A stretch of 51,878 bases of DNA from Colwellia sp. 75C3 (GCF_002836255.1 NZ_PJAU01000036.1:1-51878), one strand, 5' to 3'. Shown: positions 36,838 to 45,487, counted from the first letter of the stretch. The notes: generated by a model from the letters alone, not told the origin. Numbers and translations are program-made.

Positions 36838-36950
36838 AAGCGCGATTAAAATCCCGCCTACGAGTTAAATGATTTGTAAGCGGGAACTTACGCTGCATGG
36901 ATGCAGCTTATTAGAGAATGCAGGACGCACATTCTCCTGTTCGCGCTAAG
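36838..36950. repeat. GTAGGCGGG-family copy joined to an inverted 50-base module
   Basis: GCGCGATTAAAATCCCGCCTAC at 36841-36862 (stated in part: GCGCGATTAAAA and TCCCGCCTAC) is followed by GTAAGCGGGAACTTACGCTG at 36877. Then comes the reverse complement of the module found at 11501 and 11904, with GAATGCAGGACGCACATTCT and CCTGTTCGCGC. The copy at 51356 has the same order in the other orientation, so the composite moves or spreads as one unit. Confidence 0.78.
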
Positions 36951-37044
36951 GGGAACGTTGAGGCTGTAAAGTTAGCGCTTTATAGCCTTTTTATTTTGTG
37001 AAAAAATTTGTCACGCTTTTAAGAGCTTTAGGTATGGATTCAAT

Positions 37045-38787
37045 ATGACGATAGAACAGTGGTTGATGATAGGTGTGTTTATTGCCACTTTTATCAGCTT
37101 AGTTAAATACAGCCATGTACCAGAACGGGTTTTTTCTGTGACGGTATTGTTGTGTTTAGCGCTGTCGTTTGTCAGTGTTGATGACATTTTAATGAATGCT
37201 GTTAACCCCGGTCTAGTTACCCTTGTTTTACTGGTATTGTGTTCATTCGCTTTTGAACGTACCAGTATTTTAAGGCGTTTGTCTGCCGGCGTATTTAACG
37301 GCTCAAAAGTAAAATCCACCTTACGTTTATTACTCGGTACTGCGTTAGCATCAGCGATAATGAGCAATACGGCGGTGGTGGCAACACTTATCAATACGGT
37401 GAAAAAAAACAAACTCATTAATGCCGGAAAGTTACTGTTACCGTTATCGTTTGCCGCAATTTTAGGGGGGACGCTAACCTTAGTGGGCACCTCGACCAAC
37501 CTTATTGTAAACAGCTTATTGATTAAACAAGGTCATCAAGGTTTTGGCTTTTTTGATTTCACCTTAATTGGTCTCGCTGCTTTTGTTTTATGTTTATTTG
37601 TTATTTTAGTGCGCAGTCGTTCTTTACCTAATTTAGTTGAGGATGACTTAGCGACTAATGACTACTTGCTTGAAGCTGAAGTAGCACATTCTTCAGCATT
37701 AATTGGTAAAACGATTGAAGATAATGGTCTGAGAAATTTAGACTCTTTATTTTTAGTTGAAATAGTACGTCAAGGTCGATTAATTTCCCCTGTCTGCCCA
37801 GAAGAATGTGTCCAAGCGAAAGACAAGCTTATTTTCAGTGGAGATATCTCAAAAGTACTAACATTGCAGCAATTTGATGGCTTAAACCTCTATGCCGAGC
37901 AAGGTAATTTACTGCGAGAGAATTTATTACGTGATAATTTAACGGAAGTGCTGGTTAAAGCGGATTCCACCATCGCGGGCAAAACCTTAAAGAAAGCCGG
38001 CTTTCGTGCTCGCTTTGATGCCGCTGTTGTTGCTGTACGCCGAGAAGGGTGTGCCTTATCAGGTAAGCTAGGTGATATCGTACTACAACCGGGTGATTTC
38101 CTCGTCTTAGCGGTAGGCCAAGATTTTGCCACCCGACCTAACTTATCTAAAAACTTTTACATCTTATCAGGCCATCAGGCAGATAATATGCTCAGTGGTT
38201 GGCGTGATAACACCACCGTTTGGGGCTTTATTGCCAGCATTTTAGTGTCAGTTTTTACGCCATTACCACTGCTTAGTTGTTTGTTTATCTATTTGGCCTT
38301 TATCATTTTTAGCGGTGCCTTATCAGTTAATGAAATAAAACGTCGCTTTCCTCTTGAGATTTGGATGATAGTATTAGGTGCGCTTACCTTGGCTTCAGCC
38401 TTCGAGAATACCGGTATTGCTGGCATCTTTGCGCAGAATATTGAAGGGTATTTATTTGGCCAAAGTATTTATCTTGCCTTTATCATTATCTTTGTTTTAA
38501 CGCTGATAATGACAGAGCTTATTACTAACAGCGCTGCAGCGGCATTAGCGTTTCCCATCGCTTATAATATTGCCTTAGGCCTTGGCGTTGACCCAACACC
38601 GTTTGTTATGGCAGTAGCCTTTGCTGCCAGTGGCAGTTTTATTAGCCCTTATGGGTATCAAACGAATGTGATGGTGTATAACGCCGGTAACTACCAATTG
38701 AAAGACTTTGTCCGTTTTGGTTTACCCATATCACTGATTTATAGCACAACGGTAATTTTGGTTATTCCCATTGTTTATCCGTTTTAA
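37045..38787 (+). CDS. SLC13/DASS-family anion transporter with two RCK_C domains (probable sulfate transporter)
   Basis: The 580-residue membrane protein has about 11-12 helices split by two soluble TrkA-C (RCK_C) domains (about 205-285 and 295-375; AGKTLKKAGFRARFDAAVVA is typical). The segments MSNTAVVATLIN and GGTLTLVGTSTNLIVNSLL in the first half and TELITNSAAAALAFPIAY in the second are the SNT-type motifs of sodium-coupled SLC13 transporters. Position between cysN and cysC argues for sulfate uptake, as inferred for the corresponding Vibrio and Shewanella gene. It may bring in sulfate for both cysteine and PAPS. Confidence 0.88.
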   Translation: MTIEQWLMIGVFIATFISLVKYSHVPERVFSVTVLLCLALSFVSVDDILMNAVNPGLVTLVLLVLCSFAFERTSILRRLSAGVFNGSKVKSTLRLLLGTALASAIMSNTAVVATLINTVKKNKLINAGKLLLPLSFAAILGGTLTLVGTSTNLIVNSLLIKQGHQGFGFFDFTLIGLAAFVLCLFVILVRSRSLPNLVEDDLATNDYLLEAEVAHSSALIGKTIEDNGLRNLDSLFLVEIVRQGRLISPVCPEECVQAKDKLIFSGDISKVLTLQQFDGLNLYAEQGNLLRENLLRDNLTEVLVKADSTIAGKTLKKAGFRARFDAAVVAVRREGCALSGKLGDIVLQPGDFLVLAVGQDFATRPNLSKNFYILSGHQADNMLSGWRDNTTVWGFIASILVSVFTPLPLLSCLFIYLAFIIFSGALSVNEIKRRFPLEIWMIVLGALTLASAFENTGIAGIFAQNIEGYLFGQSIYLAFIIIFVLTLIMTELITNSAAAALAFPIAYNIALGLGVDPTPFVMAVAFAASGSFISPYGYQTNVMVYNAGNYQLKDFVRFGLPISLIYSTTVILVIPIVYPF

Positions 38788-38890
38788 TTTTCCTGTTACC
38801 TTGGTGCCAGTTTACGCTCAATTAACTAAAATAAGTTGACTTTAAGCATGAGCGCAACCTTGATGACACCCACTATAGAGCCTATCTAGA

Positions 38891-39547
38891 ATGACCGAAG
38901 CTAAAATAACAACCGCTAATATGCAAACAGAAAATACTGTCTGGCATAACCAACAAATCAGCAAGGTACAGCGTGCTGAGTTAAAACAACAAAAACCAGC
39001 ACTACTTTGGTATACCGGTTTAAGCGGCTCAGGTAAATCTACCGTTGCCAATGCGGTTGATGCCTTGTTATTTAAACTAGGTTGTCATAGTTATTTACTC
39101 GATGGTGATAATGTACGACATGGTCTTAATGGCGATTTAGGTTTTAGTGATGAAGCGCGTATTGAAAATATTCGCCGTATCTCTGAAGTGGCTAAGTTAT
39201 TCCTTGATGCCGGCCTTGTTGTTTCAACCGCTTTTATTTCGCCTTTTGCTAGTGATAGAGCGTTAGCCAAAGCTAAGCTTGAAGACGGTGAATTTATCGA
39301 AGTCTTTATTGATACCCCTATTAGTATCTGTGAGCAACGTGACCCTAAAGGGCTATACAAAAAAGCGCGCTCAGGTGAGATAAAAGATTTCACTGGTATT
39401 GATTCAACCTATGACGTACCCACTGCGCCACAAATACATGTGAAAACTGACTCGCTGTCAATAGCGCAATGTGCAGAGCAAATTGTTGCTTATTTAATTG
39501 ACCAGAGTTTTATTAGCGCCGAAGGCTTTCAACCAAGCTCAGTTTAG
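38891..39547 (+). CDS. cysC: adenylylsulfate kinase
   Basis: The 218-residue enzyme has the P-loop GLSGSGKST (about 41-49), LLDGDNVRHGLNGDLGFSDE for APS binding and the FISPFASDRALAK segment, with the usual DPKGLYKKARSGEI lid. It phosphorylates APS to PAPS, the donor used by the sulfotransferase at 28920. It has a longer than usual N-terminal tail (about 25 residues, MTEAKITTANMQTENTVWHN), similar to other marine gammaproteobacterial CysC. It is transcribed with cysDN. Confidence 0.96.
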   Translation: MTEAKITTANMQTENTVWHNQQISKVQRAELKQQKPALLWYTGLSGSGKSTVANAVDALLFKLGCHSYLLDGDNVRHGLNGDLGFSDEARIENIRRISEVAKLFLDAGLVVSTAFISPFASDRALAKAKLEDGEFIEVFIDTPISICEQRDPKGLYKKARSGEIKDFTGIDSTYDVPTAPQIHVKTDSLSIAQCAEQIVAYLIDQSFISAEGFQPSSV

Positions 39548-39570
39548 GCCTATAGCTACAGCCATAACTA

Positions 39571-39596
39571 ACAAAAACAAAAACAAAAACAAAAAC
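39571..39596. repeat. short tandem repeat, unit ACAAAA
   Basis: Four copies of a 6-base unit lie between cysC and the DHH gene, again just ahead of a start codon. A second small run AAAGGATAAAGGATAAA stands at the ribosome-binding position of the next gene. Confidence 0.75.
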
Positions 39597-39640
39597 AGAA
39601 ATACAAAATATAATTTTAAAGGATAAAGGATAAATGATAG

Positions 39641-40600
39641 ATGAATTATGATGTATTCAATGGTGATGCAGACGGTATTATTGCTTTGCTACAATTACAG
39701 CTTGCTAACCCTATTGAAAGTATAAAAATCACGGGTGTTAAACGTGATATATCTTTACTAAAGCAAGTTGATGCGAAAGCTGGTGATAACGTTAGAGTGT
39801 TAGATATTTCGATGGAAAAAAATACTGAGGCATTGAATCAAGCTTTAGCTATAGGTGCTGATGTTTTTTATGTGGATCATCACAGGACAGGTGAAATTCC
39901 TCAATCGGCTAATTTAGATGCTCATATAGATTTAGATGCTAATACTTGCACTAGTTTGATTGTGAGTGACTTACTTAATAAAGAATTTCACTTGTGGGCT
40001 ATTACAGCGGCTTACGGCGATAACTTGTTTGTAAAAGCAGATAGCGAGGCTGATGTTTTAGGCTTAACGTTAGCGCAAAAAATGCAGTTAAAAGCTCTAG
40101 GAACTTATATTAACTATAATGGTTATGGTAGCGAAGTAAGCGACTTACATTACCCTCCAGCTGAATTATTTGAATTGCTACTTCCTCATACTTCCCCATT
40201 TGATGTGATTAATGAGACCAATTCTGTTTATCACAAGTTAGCTAGTGCTTATAACGAAGATATAGAACTAGCTCATGCGGCAGAAGTATTATTTGATTCG
40301 AATATTGCTAAAGTTGTTCTATTAGAAGACGCTGCTTGGTCTCGTAGAGTAAGCGGTGTATTTGGTAATGACTTAGCTAACCAATCTCCAGATAAGGCGC
40401 ATGCGGTAATTTCATATAATAAACAGGGCGGCTACACTGTAAGCGTTCGTGCACCATTGGCTAACAAACAAGGTGCTGATGCTGTATGTACACAGTTTAA
40501 AACAGGTGGTGGGCGAACTGCGGCTGCAGGAATCAATCATTTAGAAAAGACAGAGTTAGAAGACTTTATTAGCGTATTAAATAATTACTATATTAATTAA
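39641..40600 (+). CDS. DHH/DHHA1-domain phosphoesterase
   Basis: The 319-residue protein carries the DHH-family metal motifs: NGDADG (Asp9, Asp11), VLDIS (Asp55), VDHHRTG (Asp79-His80-His81) and AYGDN (Asp127). The C-terminal DHHA1 domain ends in GGGRTAAAGINH (about 289-300), which binds the substrate base or phosphate in NrnA-like enzymes. NrnA-type members degrade short oligoribonucleotides and dephosphorylate 3'-phosphoadenosine-5'-phosphate (pAp). pAp is the by-product of PAPS-using sulfotransferases, and this gene follows cysC, so pAp removal is an attractive but untested role. A simple oligoribonuclease or exonuclease role is the alternative. Confidence 0.82.
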   Translation: MNYDVFNGDADGIIALLQLQLANPIESIKITGVKRDISLLKQVDAKAGDNVRVLDISMEKNTEALNQALAIGADVFYVDHHRTGEIPQSANLDAHIDLDANTCTSLIVSDLLNKEFHLWAITAAYGDNLFVKADSEADVLGLTLAQKMQLKALGTYINYNGYGSEVSDLHYPPAELFELLLPHTSPFDVINETNSVYHKLASAYNEDIELAHAAEVLFDSNIAKVVLLEDAAWSRRVSGVFGNDLANQSPDKAHAVISYNKQGGYTVSVRAPLANKQGADAVCTQFKTGGGRTAAAGINHLEKTELEDFISVLNNYYIN

Positions 40601-40774
40601 ATTATAGTTGAGTTATTCTGGGTTTTTTTTAGTAAATGGATTCAGGATAATTTCTCCTGCATTATCTAATAAGTGTGATACCTATGTCATATCGATTTAA
40701 GACACAACCAGACTGATGCTCGACTTAAGTCCAGTCAAACTTACGAGATACTCAAAATTTATTTAAGGGGACAA

Positions 40775-40851
40775 ATTATACCCCTAAAATTTAAGTAAAA
40801 GAGGGTGTTGCCGAGTTAGTAACTTGGTTTAAAGATTTTTATAAAATATAA
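40775..40851 (+). pseudogene. 3' remnant of a UDP-glucuronate 4-epimerase gene
   Basis: This stretch matches bases 48188-48267, the last codons of the intact epimerase gene, including ATTATACCCCTAAAATTT, GAGGGTGTTGCCGA and TGGTTTAAAGA, with several substitutions and one frame-disturbing change (TTTAAG for TTTTAG). It sits directly before the galU pseudogene, just as the intact pair is ordered. The upstream part of the epimerase is absent. Confidence 0.8.
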
Positions 40852-40872
40852 ATAGAGATGAAGTTGCAGCAT

Positions 40873-41753
40873 ATGAAAGCTGTAATACCTGTTGCAGGCT
40901 TAGGTACGGGTATGCTGTCCGCTACTAAAGCGATACCTAAAGAAATGTTGCCTATTATTGATTAACTAATGATTCAATACATAGTGAATGAATGTGTTAC
41001 TGCCGGCATTAAATAAATCGTTTTAGTGACGCATTCTTCTAAAGTGCCATTGAAAACCATTTTGATAAATCTTTCGAACTTGAAACTACGTTATAAAATC
41101 GTGTAAAACGTCAGTTACTTGAAGAAATATAGGCTGTTTTCCCTAAAGGTGTTACTATTTTTCATGTACATCAAGGTGAAGCGAAAGGCCTAGGACATGC
41201 TGTTTTAAAAGCACGTCCAATTATTGGTGACTCACCTTTTGTTGTGGTTTTACCTGATGTTATATTAGATGAGGCGACGAGTGATTTAAAAACTGAAAAC
41301 TTGGCAGCAATGCTGTCTCGCTATCATGAAGTCGGTTTTAGTTAAATTATGGTTGAACCTGTGCCAATGGGTATGGTGAGTAATTATGGTGTTGCTGATT
41401 GTGAAGGTCATCAACTTGCTGCAGGTGAGTCAAAAGCGATGACGGCAGTTGTAGAAAAACCTCCGGTAGAGAAAGCGCCTTCGAACTTAGTCGTTGTTGG
41501 TCGATATGTATTATCAGAGAAAATTTGGGATTTACTTGAGTTTACTCCGCCAGGTACTGGAGACGAAATTCAATTAACTGATGCTATTGCGAAGTTAATG
41601 AAACTTGAAACCTTAGAAGTATTTCATATGACGGGTAAGTCTCATGACTGTGGTTCTAAGTTAGGTTATATAAAAGCCAATGTTGAGTAAGGTTTACGTC
41701 ACTCTGAATTAGGAGATGATTTTATAGCTTATTTGTATGAATTGATGAAATAA
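40873..41753 (+). pseudogene. galU: galU pseudogene with six in-frame stops and one frameshift
   Basis: This is a full-length, diverged copy of the galU gene at 48368-49255. In-frame stops replace sense codons at 40963 (AAA to TAA), 41014 (GAA to TAA), 41094 (GAA to TAA), 41130 (CAG to TAG), 41343 (CAG to TAA) and 41688 (TAT to TAA). One base is lost near 41044 (AAAAATGCC to AAAGTGCC). Elsewhere most differences are synonymous or conservative, and only a 113-codon piece (41349-41690) remains open. UDP-glucose pyrophosphorylase activity must come from the intact copy. It is a duplicate of the epimerase-galU module and is dead as a conventional gene. Confidence 0.93.
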
Positions 41754-41881
41754 GTCACTTGATATTACATAATTTATCACTAGTGTAATAAAACACGGCC
41801 ATTGATGGGGGGTATTTCTGCCACACTTTCATAATGTTTCACTTTAATTCTTATTATTTACCTTACTAGAGATTTATTTAA

Positions 41882-43945
41882 ATGAAGTACCGTATTCTGT
41901 TTGCCTTAACTTTACTCCCTTCCGCTATTGTTGCGGCTGAGCCCGAGGCAACCATGTCTTTTCAAGGCTATAGTGGCTTAATTAATACCCCCACCGCCAC
42001 ATTATTTGATGAAGGCAAGTTTTACCTACAATATGGTAATCAAATTGAATCATGGGCTGGTTATCGCAAGGGTGATAATTATAACTTTGGCGTAGGTTTG
42101 TGGGAGTATGTTGAGATTTCAGGGCGATTGGCCGATTACAATTTTGGTGGTAAAAACGGCATAACCGATTTATCCGCAAACATAAAATTAGGCATTCCTT
42201 TTATTCCCAAAGATTGGTTTAGCCTAGCGGTAGGCATTCAAGATTTAGGTGGTGCGGCCAACAATTTTGACGCTAAATATGCCGTAGCATCAAAAAATAT
42301 TTTTGCAGATGTTAATGTTTCACTCGGCATGGGTCAAAGTGATTCAAAACAAGGACGGCTTGATGGTGTTTTTGCGGGTATTGCCTGGCAACCATACCAA
42401 TGGGTAAAACTTTATGCAGAATATGATGCAGCCGACACCCAATTAGGTTTGCATTTATCATCACCTCAAAGCTGGCTTAGTAGTGGTATTCAATTAACTG
42501 CAGATATGCTTATCTTAAGTACAAACGAAGAACTTAAAGATGATTTTTACTATGGTCTAGGGTTAACTATTCCTCTTGATCTAAACGATACGAATAAGTT
42601 ATCGCTTTATCACGATAAAAACAGCAATTTTGATGAGGCGGAGCCGGTTGATGTTGACCACTCTGGTGTAGTTGAACGATTACGAGTACAGAAATTATTG
42701 GCTAAAGAAGGCTTTGAATCAATTACAATAAGTGAAGCTGATTATAATACTGTGTACGTAGAGTTAGAAAACCACATTTATAATCGAAACCAAATAGATG
42801 GACTTGGTGTAGCTCTGGGTATTATCAGCAAACATATTCAACATAATTATTCTCACTTTAAACTTGTGCTCAAAGAGCGAGAAATCCCTATTCTAGTAGT
42901 CAAAGGTAATTTAGCCGAATATGATGCATTTCTTAGAGATAATCAGCCATTAAAACTTGATATATCTACCGATACTTTTGGCAGCCAACGAAGGGACATC
43001 ACTGTAGATCTAGATGATGCGAATAGTATTTGGTTTAAACCTCGTCTTACCTTTTGGCCAGGCCTAGTAACAAGAGTGGGAACTGAGTTTGGCGCTTTTG
43101 ATGCATCTGCCGCTTTGATTAGCCACCTTGAAGTGCCATTATGGCCTGGTGCCGCAGTAACCGCCCAACACACAAAACAAGTAGCTGAAACTAAAGACTT
43201 CGAAGATGGTGAATATTTTTCTGATGATAAACAAACAACGGGACTAAAAGAATATAGCTTCCATCAGACCTTTTCATTACCGTATTCGGTTAAGAACATG
43301 TCATCTGTAGGACGATATAGGGAAACTTGGGATTACTACTCTAATGAAGTTCGTTGGCAAAGTTATGGTGGCAGCCATAAAGTGAATCTATTCGCAGCAA
43401 GATACGAAAACCAAGAAACACCTGACAGAGAATATTATGACGGCTGCAATATTTTATTTCCAGCTTGTTGGAAAGAACCAGAAGCAACTGAACGAGATGT
43501 TGTTATTGCTAAGTACCTATATTACAACGCACACTTCGACGCATCTGCAGAAGTACAAGTAGGACAATATTGGCAACAAGATAAAGGTGTAGTGGTTAAG
43601 TTAGAGAGAATTTTTGGCGATGTTACGTTTAACTTGACTTACAAAGATACTAAAGTTGAGAATGAAGAAGCTAACCAATTCATTGGCCTTGGCTTCTCAA
43701 TACCACTAACCCCACGTAAAGATTATAATAATAAATACTTCCAGGTGAGAGGTAAGCCTAAATGGCGGTATTCAGTCAATACGCTCGTAGGAAAAAGCCA
43801 TAATAGGTTAACTCCAGGCAGTGGTGATACCTCTCAACGGTTTTATAACCTTGATAGTGCTTATTACAATAACAATAGATTAAGCAGTGAATATGTTTAT
43901 GGAAATGCTAATCGTTTAAAAGAAGCTTATTATCAAGCCCGTTAA
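41882..43945 (+). CDS. YjbH-family outer-membrane polysaccharide protein, copy 2 (intact)
   Basis: This 687-residue protein has an intact signal peptide (MKYRILFALTLLPSAIVAAE) and the same domain layout as copy 1: SFQGYSGLINTPTATLFDEG, a beta-rich YjbH domain and a conserved C-terminal tail ending in YYQAR. The leader (GATTTATTTAA before ATGAAG) also matches copy 1. The family is associated with exopolysaccharide or group 4 capsule secretion (yjbEFGH and gfcABCD operons of E. coli); the small YjbE/F/G partners are not visible here. It is probably the functional copy supporting export of this polymer. It lies 128 bases after the galU pseudogene. Confidence 0.9.
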   Translation: MKYRILFALTLLPSAIVAAEPEATMSFQGYSGLINTPTATLFDEGKFYLQYGNQIESWAGYRKGDNYNFGVGLWEYVEISGRLADYNFGGKNGITDLSANIKLGIPFIPKDWFSLAVGIQDLGGAANNFDAKYAVASKNIFADVNVSLGMGQSDSKQGRLDGVFAGIAWQPYQWVKLYAEYDAADTQLGLHLSSPQSWLSSGIQLTADMLILSTNEELKDDFYYGLGLTIPLDLNDTNKLSLYHDKNSNFDEAEPVDVDHSGVVERLRVQKLLAKEGFESITISEADYNTVYVELENHIYNRNQIDGLGVALGIISKHIQHNYSHFKLVLKEREIPILVVKGNLAEYDAFLRDNQPLKLDISTDTFGSQRRDITVDLDDANSIWFKPRLTFWPGLVTRVGTEFGAFDASAALISHLEVPLWPGAAVTAQHTKQVAETKDFEDGEYFSDDKQTTGLKEYSFHQTFSLPYSVKNMSSVGRYRETWDYYSNEVRWQSYGGSHKVNLFAARYENQETPDREYYDGCNILFPACWKEPEATERDVVIAKYLYYNAHFDASAEVQVGQYWQQDKGVVVKLERIFGDVTFNLTYKDTKVENEEANQFIGLGFSIPLTPRKDYNNKYFQVRGKPKWRYSVNTLVGKSHNRLTPGSGDTSQRFYNLDSAYYNNNRLSSEYVYGNANRLKEAYYQAR

Positions 43946-44027
43946 CCTAGTATTAGAATCTAAGTTAGACGTCAACTTACTATTTAGTTGATTGACACTT
44001 TGACATTAATTCACCATTTAATGCTTA

Positions 44028-44061
44028 GGTAAGTGAGTTGCAGAAATGCTACTCACTTACC
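44028..44061. terminator. 11-bp hairpin downstream of yjbH copy 2
   Basis: GGTAAGTGAGT and ACTCACTTACC form a perfect stem, and GCA/TGC in the loop can extend it. It lies 83 bases after the yjbH stop. No T-run follows, so it is only a possible terminator or mRNA 3' stem. Confidence 0.4.
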
Positions 44062-44194
44062 CGATAAGCTCGCAAATAATGGATAACCGATAGTTCACAT
44101 GATACCGAATAAATCTTCTTGCATCCTTGTAGTAGGCTCTACTACGGCCCAGAGTAACCGTCATTTCATTATTCATTGTTACACTTATTGGCCA

Positions 44195-44471
44195 TTATTT
44201 TTTATCCGGTCCATCTGGGTCATCTGGAACAATATTTTCATTATTAGGGTTGCCTAGTAAGCCTAACTGCTGACCAGTGCCCCCTTTAAATATTAGTTTT
44301 TTAGCGTTACTGTCGTTGCCAGGGCAGTGAATTGAGTTATGATCTTCACGTAATAAATCACGATTATCCATCAATTCAACATCCACGCGTTGCTCATTTC
44401 TTCTTGTTAATAGGCTGTCATTTAATAGAACGTAGTAATCATTTTCTGTATGACATAGAACAATTATTAAA
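44195..44471 (-). pseudogene. C-terminal part of a small ORF interrupted by the insertion sequence
   Basis: The minus strand is open up to the left end of the insertion sequence. Read across the element (removing one copy of TTATTAAA) it continues to about 45507 as KKTDDLIIVLCHTENDYYVL, then RRNEQRVDVELMDNRDLLRE and ends DDPDGPDKK. The frame before the element starts at an ATT with AAGGA a few bases upstream and no ATG. It may be a small gene that was split by the element, or a chance frame. I do not recognise the product. Confidence 0.35.
44464..44471. repeat. left 8-bp target-site duplication
   Basis: TTATTAAA directly precedes the left terminal repeat. The same eight bases follow the right end at 45480-45487, proving insertion by transposition. 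Confidence 0.92.
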
Positions 44472-45479
44472 GGCTATGTTCCCTTAAATTGTTGCTACAC
44501 TGTATATAACATCAGTTGATGAGTGTTTTGTTATGATACCAGCACAATTTAAAAAACTATTAGTAGCGTTAGAGCACCTGACAGATAAGCAAACTAAGGA
44601 TGTAGAGAAGTTTTTAAAAGGTGATAACTTAATTCAGCCAATCATTGCCGAGCTTGAGCAGCGTATGATTGATGAGCCAGAGTGTCCTCATTGTCATAGT
44701 TGTTTGATCAATCGGCATGGTAAATCAGCAGCCATGCAAAGGTATCGCTGTAAAAATTGTACGAAAACTTTCAATGCCGTGACTAAAACGCCCTTGGCTC
44801 GGTTACAGCATAAAGAAAAGTGGTTAGATTACTTACAATGCTTGATCAATGGCAAGGTGCTAAGAGCATCAGCAACCGATTGTGATATTAACTTAAAAAC
44901 CTCGTTTAGATGGCGACACCGTTTTCTTCAACTGTCTGCAACCATGAAGGCGACTTTACTTGAAGCTGATGAAACCTTATTTGCACGCTCAGAAAAAGGA
45001 AATCGCACACTTGAGCGAAAGCCAAGAAAAAGAGGAATGAAAGCAAAAAAACGAGGACGTTCTAAAGAAGATTGGGTGCCTGTATTAACAGTAAGAGATA
45101 GGGGGAAGCATACTTATGAGGCTATTATCCTTTCTGTCTCTACAGAGCAACTCAATAAAGAACTAGAAGGTAAAATATTAAAAGACAGCGTCTTGTGCAC
45201 TGATGGATTTAGATCTTATATCAAGTTTGCACAAGGCAATGATTTAATTCACAAACGGCTAGATGTAGCTGCGGGTGTACAGGTGATTGAAAAGGTATTC
45301 CACATTCAGAATGTTAATGCATACCACAGCCGATTAAAGGCTTGGATGGATAGATTTCATGGTGTGGCGACTAAGTATTTAGAAAATTACTTAGGTTGGT
45401 TTAGATTTTTAGATACAAATGAAAATCCTAATAAAAACAACCTGTTCAAAGCTCAACAACACTTAGCGGGAACATAGCC
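44472..45479 (+). mobile_element. complete IS1595-type insertion sequence, 1008 bp
   Basis: The element has terminal inverted repeats GGCTATGTTCCC (44472-44483) and GGGAACATAGCC (45468-45479), one transposase gene and flanking 8-bp direct duplications TTATTAAA, the target size typical of the IS1595 family. Both duplications are identical, so the insertion is recent. The transposase stop codon lies inside the right terminal repeat. Confidence 0.93.
44533..45477 (+). CDS. IS1595-family transposase
   Basis: The 314-residue protein has an N-terminal zinc ribbon (CPHCHSCLINRHGK and YRCKNCTKTF, about 55-85) and an ISXO2-like DDE core: EADETLFARSEKG (first Asp), then CTDGFRSYIKFA (second Asp). The HSRLKAWMDRFHGVATKYLENYLGWF tail (cited in part: KAWMDRFHGVATKYLENYL) provides the last acidic residue. 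It is intact from ATG to TAG, so the element may still be mobile. No Tn3- or IS200-type partner is present. Confidence 0.94.
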   Translation: MIPAQFKKLLVALEHLTDKQTKDVEKFLKGDNLIQPIIAELEQRMIDEPECPHCHSCLINRHGKSAAMQRYRCKNCTKTFNAVTKTPLARLQHKEKWLDYLQCLINGKVLRASATDCDINLKTSFRWRHRFLQLSATMKATLLEADETLFARSEKGNRTLERKPRKRGMKAKKRGRSKEDWVPVLTVRDRGKHTYEAIILSVSTEQLNKELEGKILKDSVLCTDGFRSYIKFAQGNDLIHKRLDVAAGVQVIEKVFHIQNVNAYHSRLKAWMDRFHGVATKYLENYLGWFRFLDTNENPNKNNLFKAQQHLAGT

Positions 45480-45487
45480 TTATTAAA

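Noticed and set aside
37011..37499. 162-codon minus-strand frame opposite the SLC13 transporter
   Set aside because: The plus frame has clear transporter motifs; the minus frame has no start signal and no recognisable domain.
41349..41690. 113-codon open frame that could be taken as a small GalU-like protein
   Set aside because: It is an internal fragment of the galU pseudogene, bounded by two of its stops, without the N-terminal nucleotide-binding signature.
44891..45477. Transposase considered as a zinc-ribbon regulator
   Set aside because: Terminal inverted repeats, target duplication and the DDE-type core show it is an insertion-sequence transposase.
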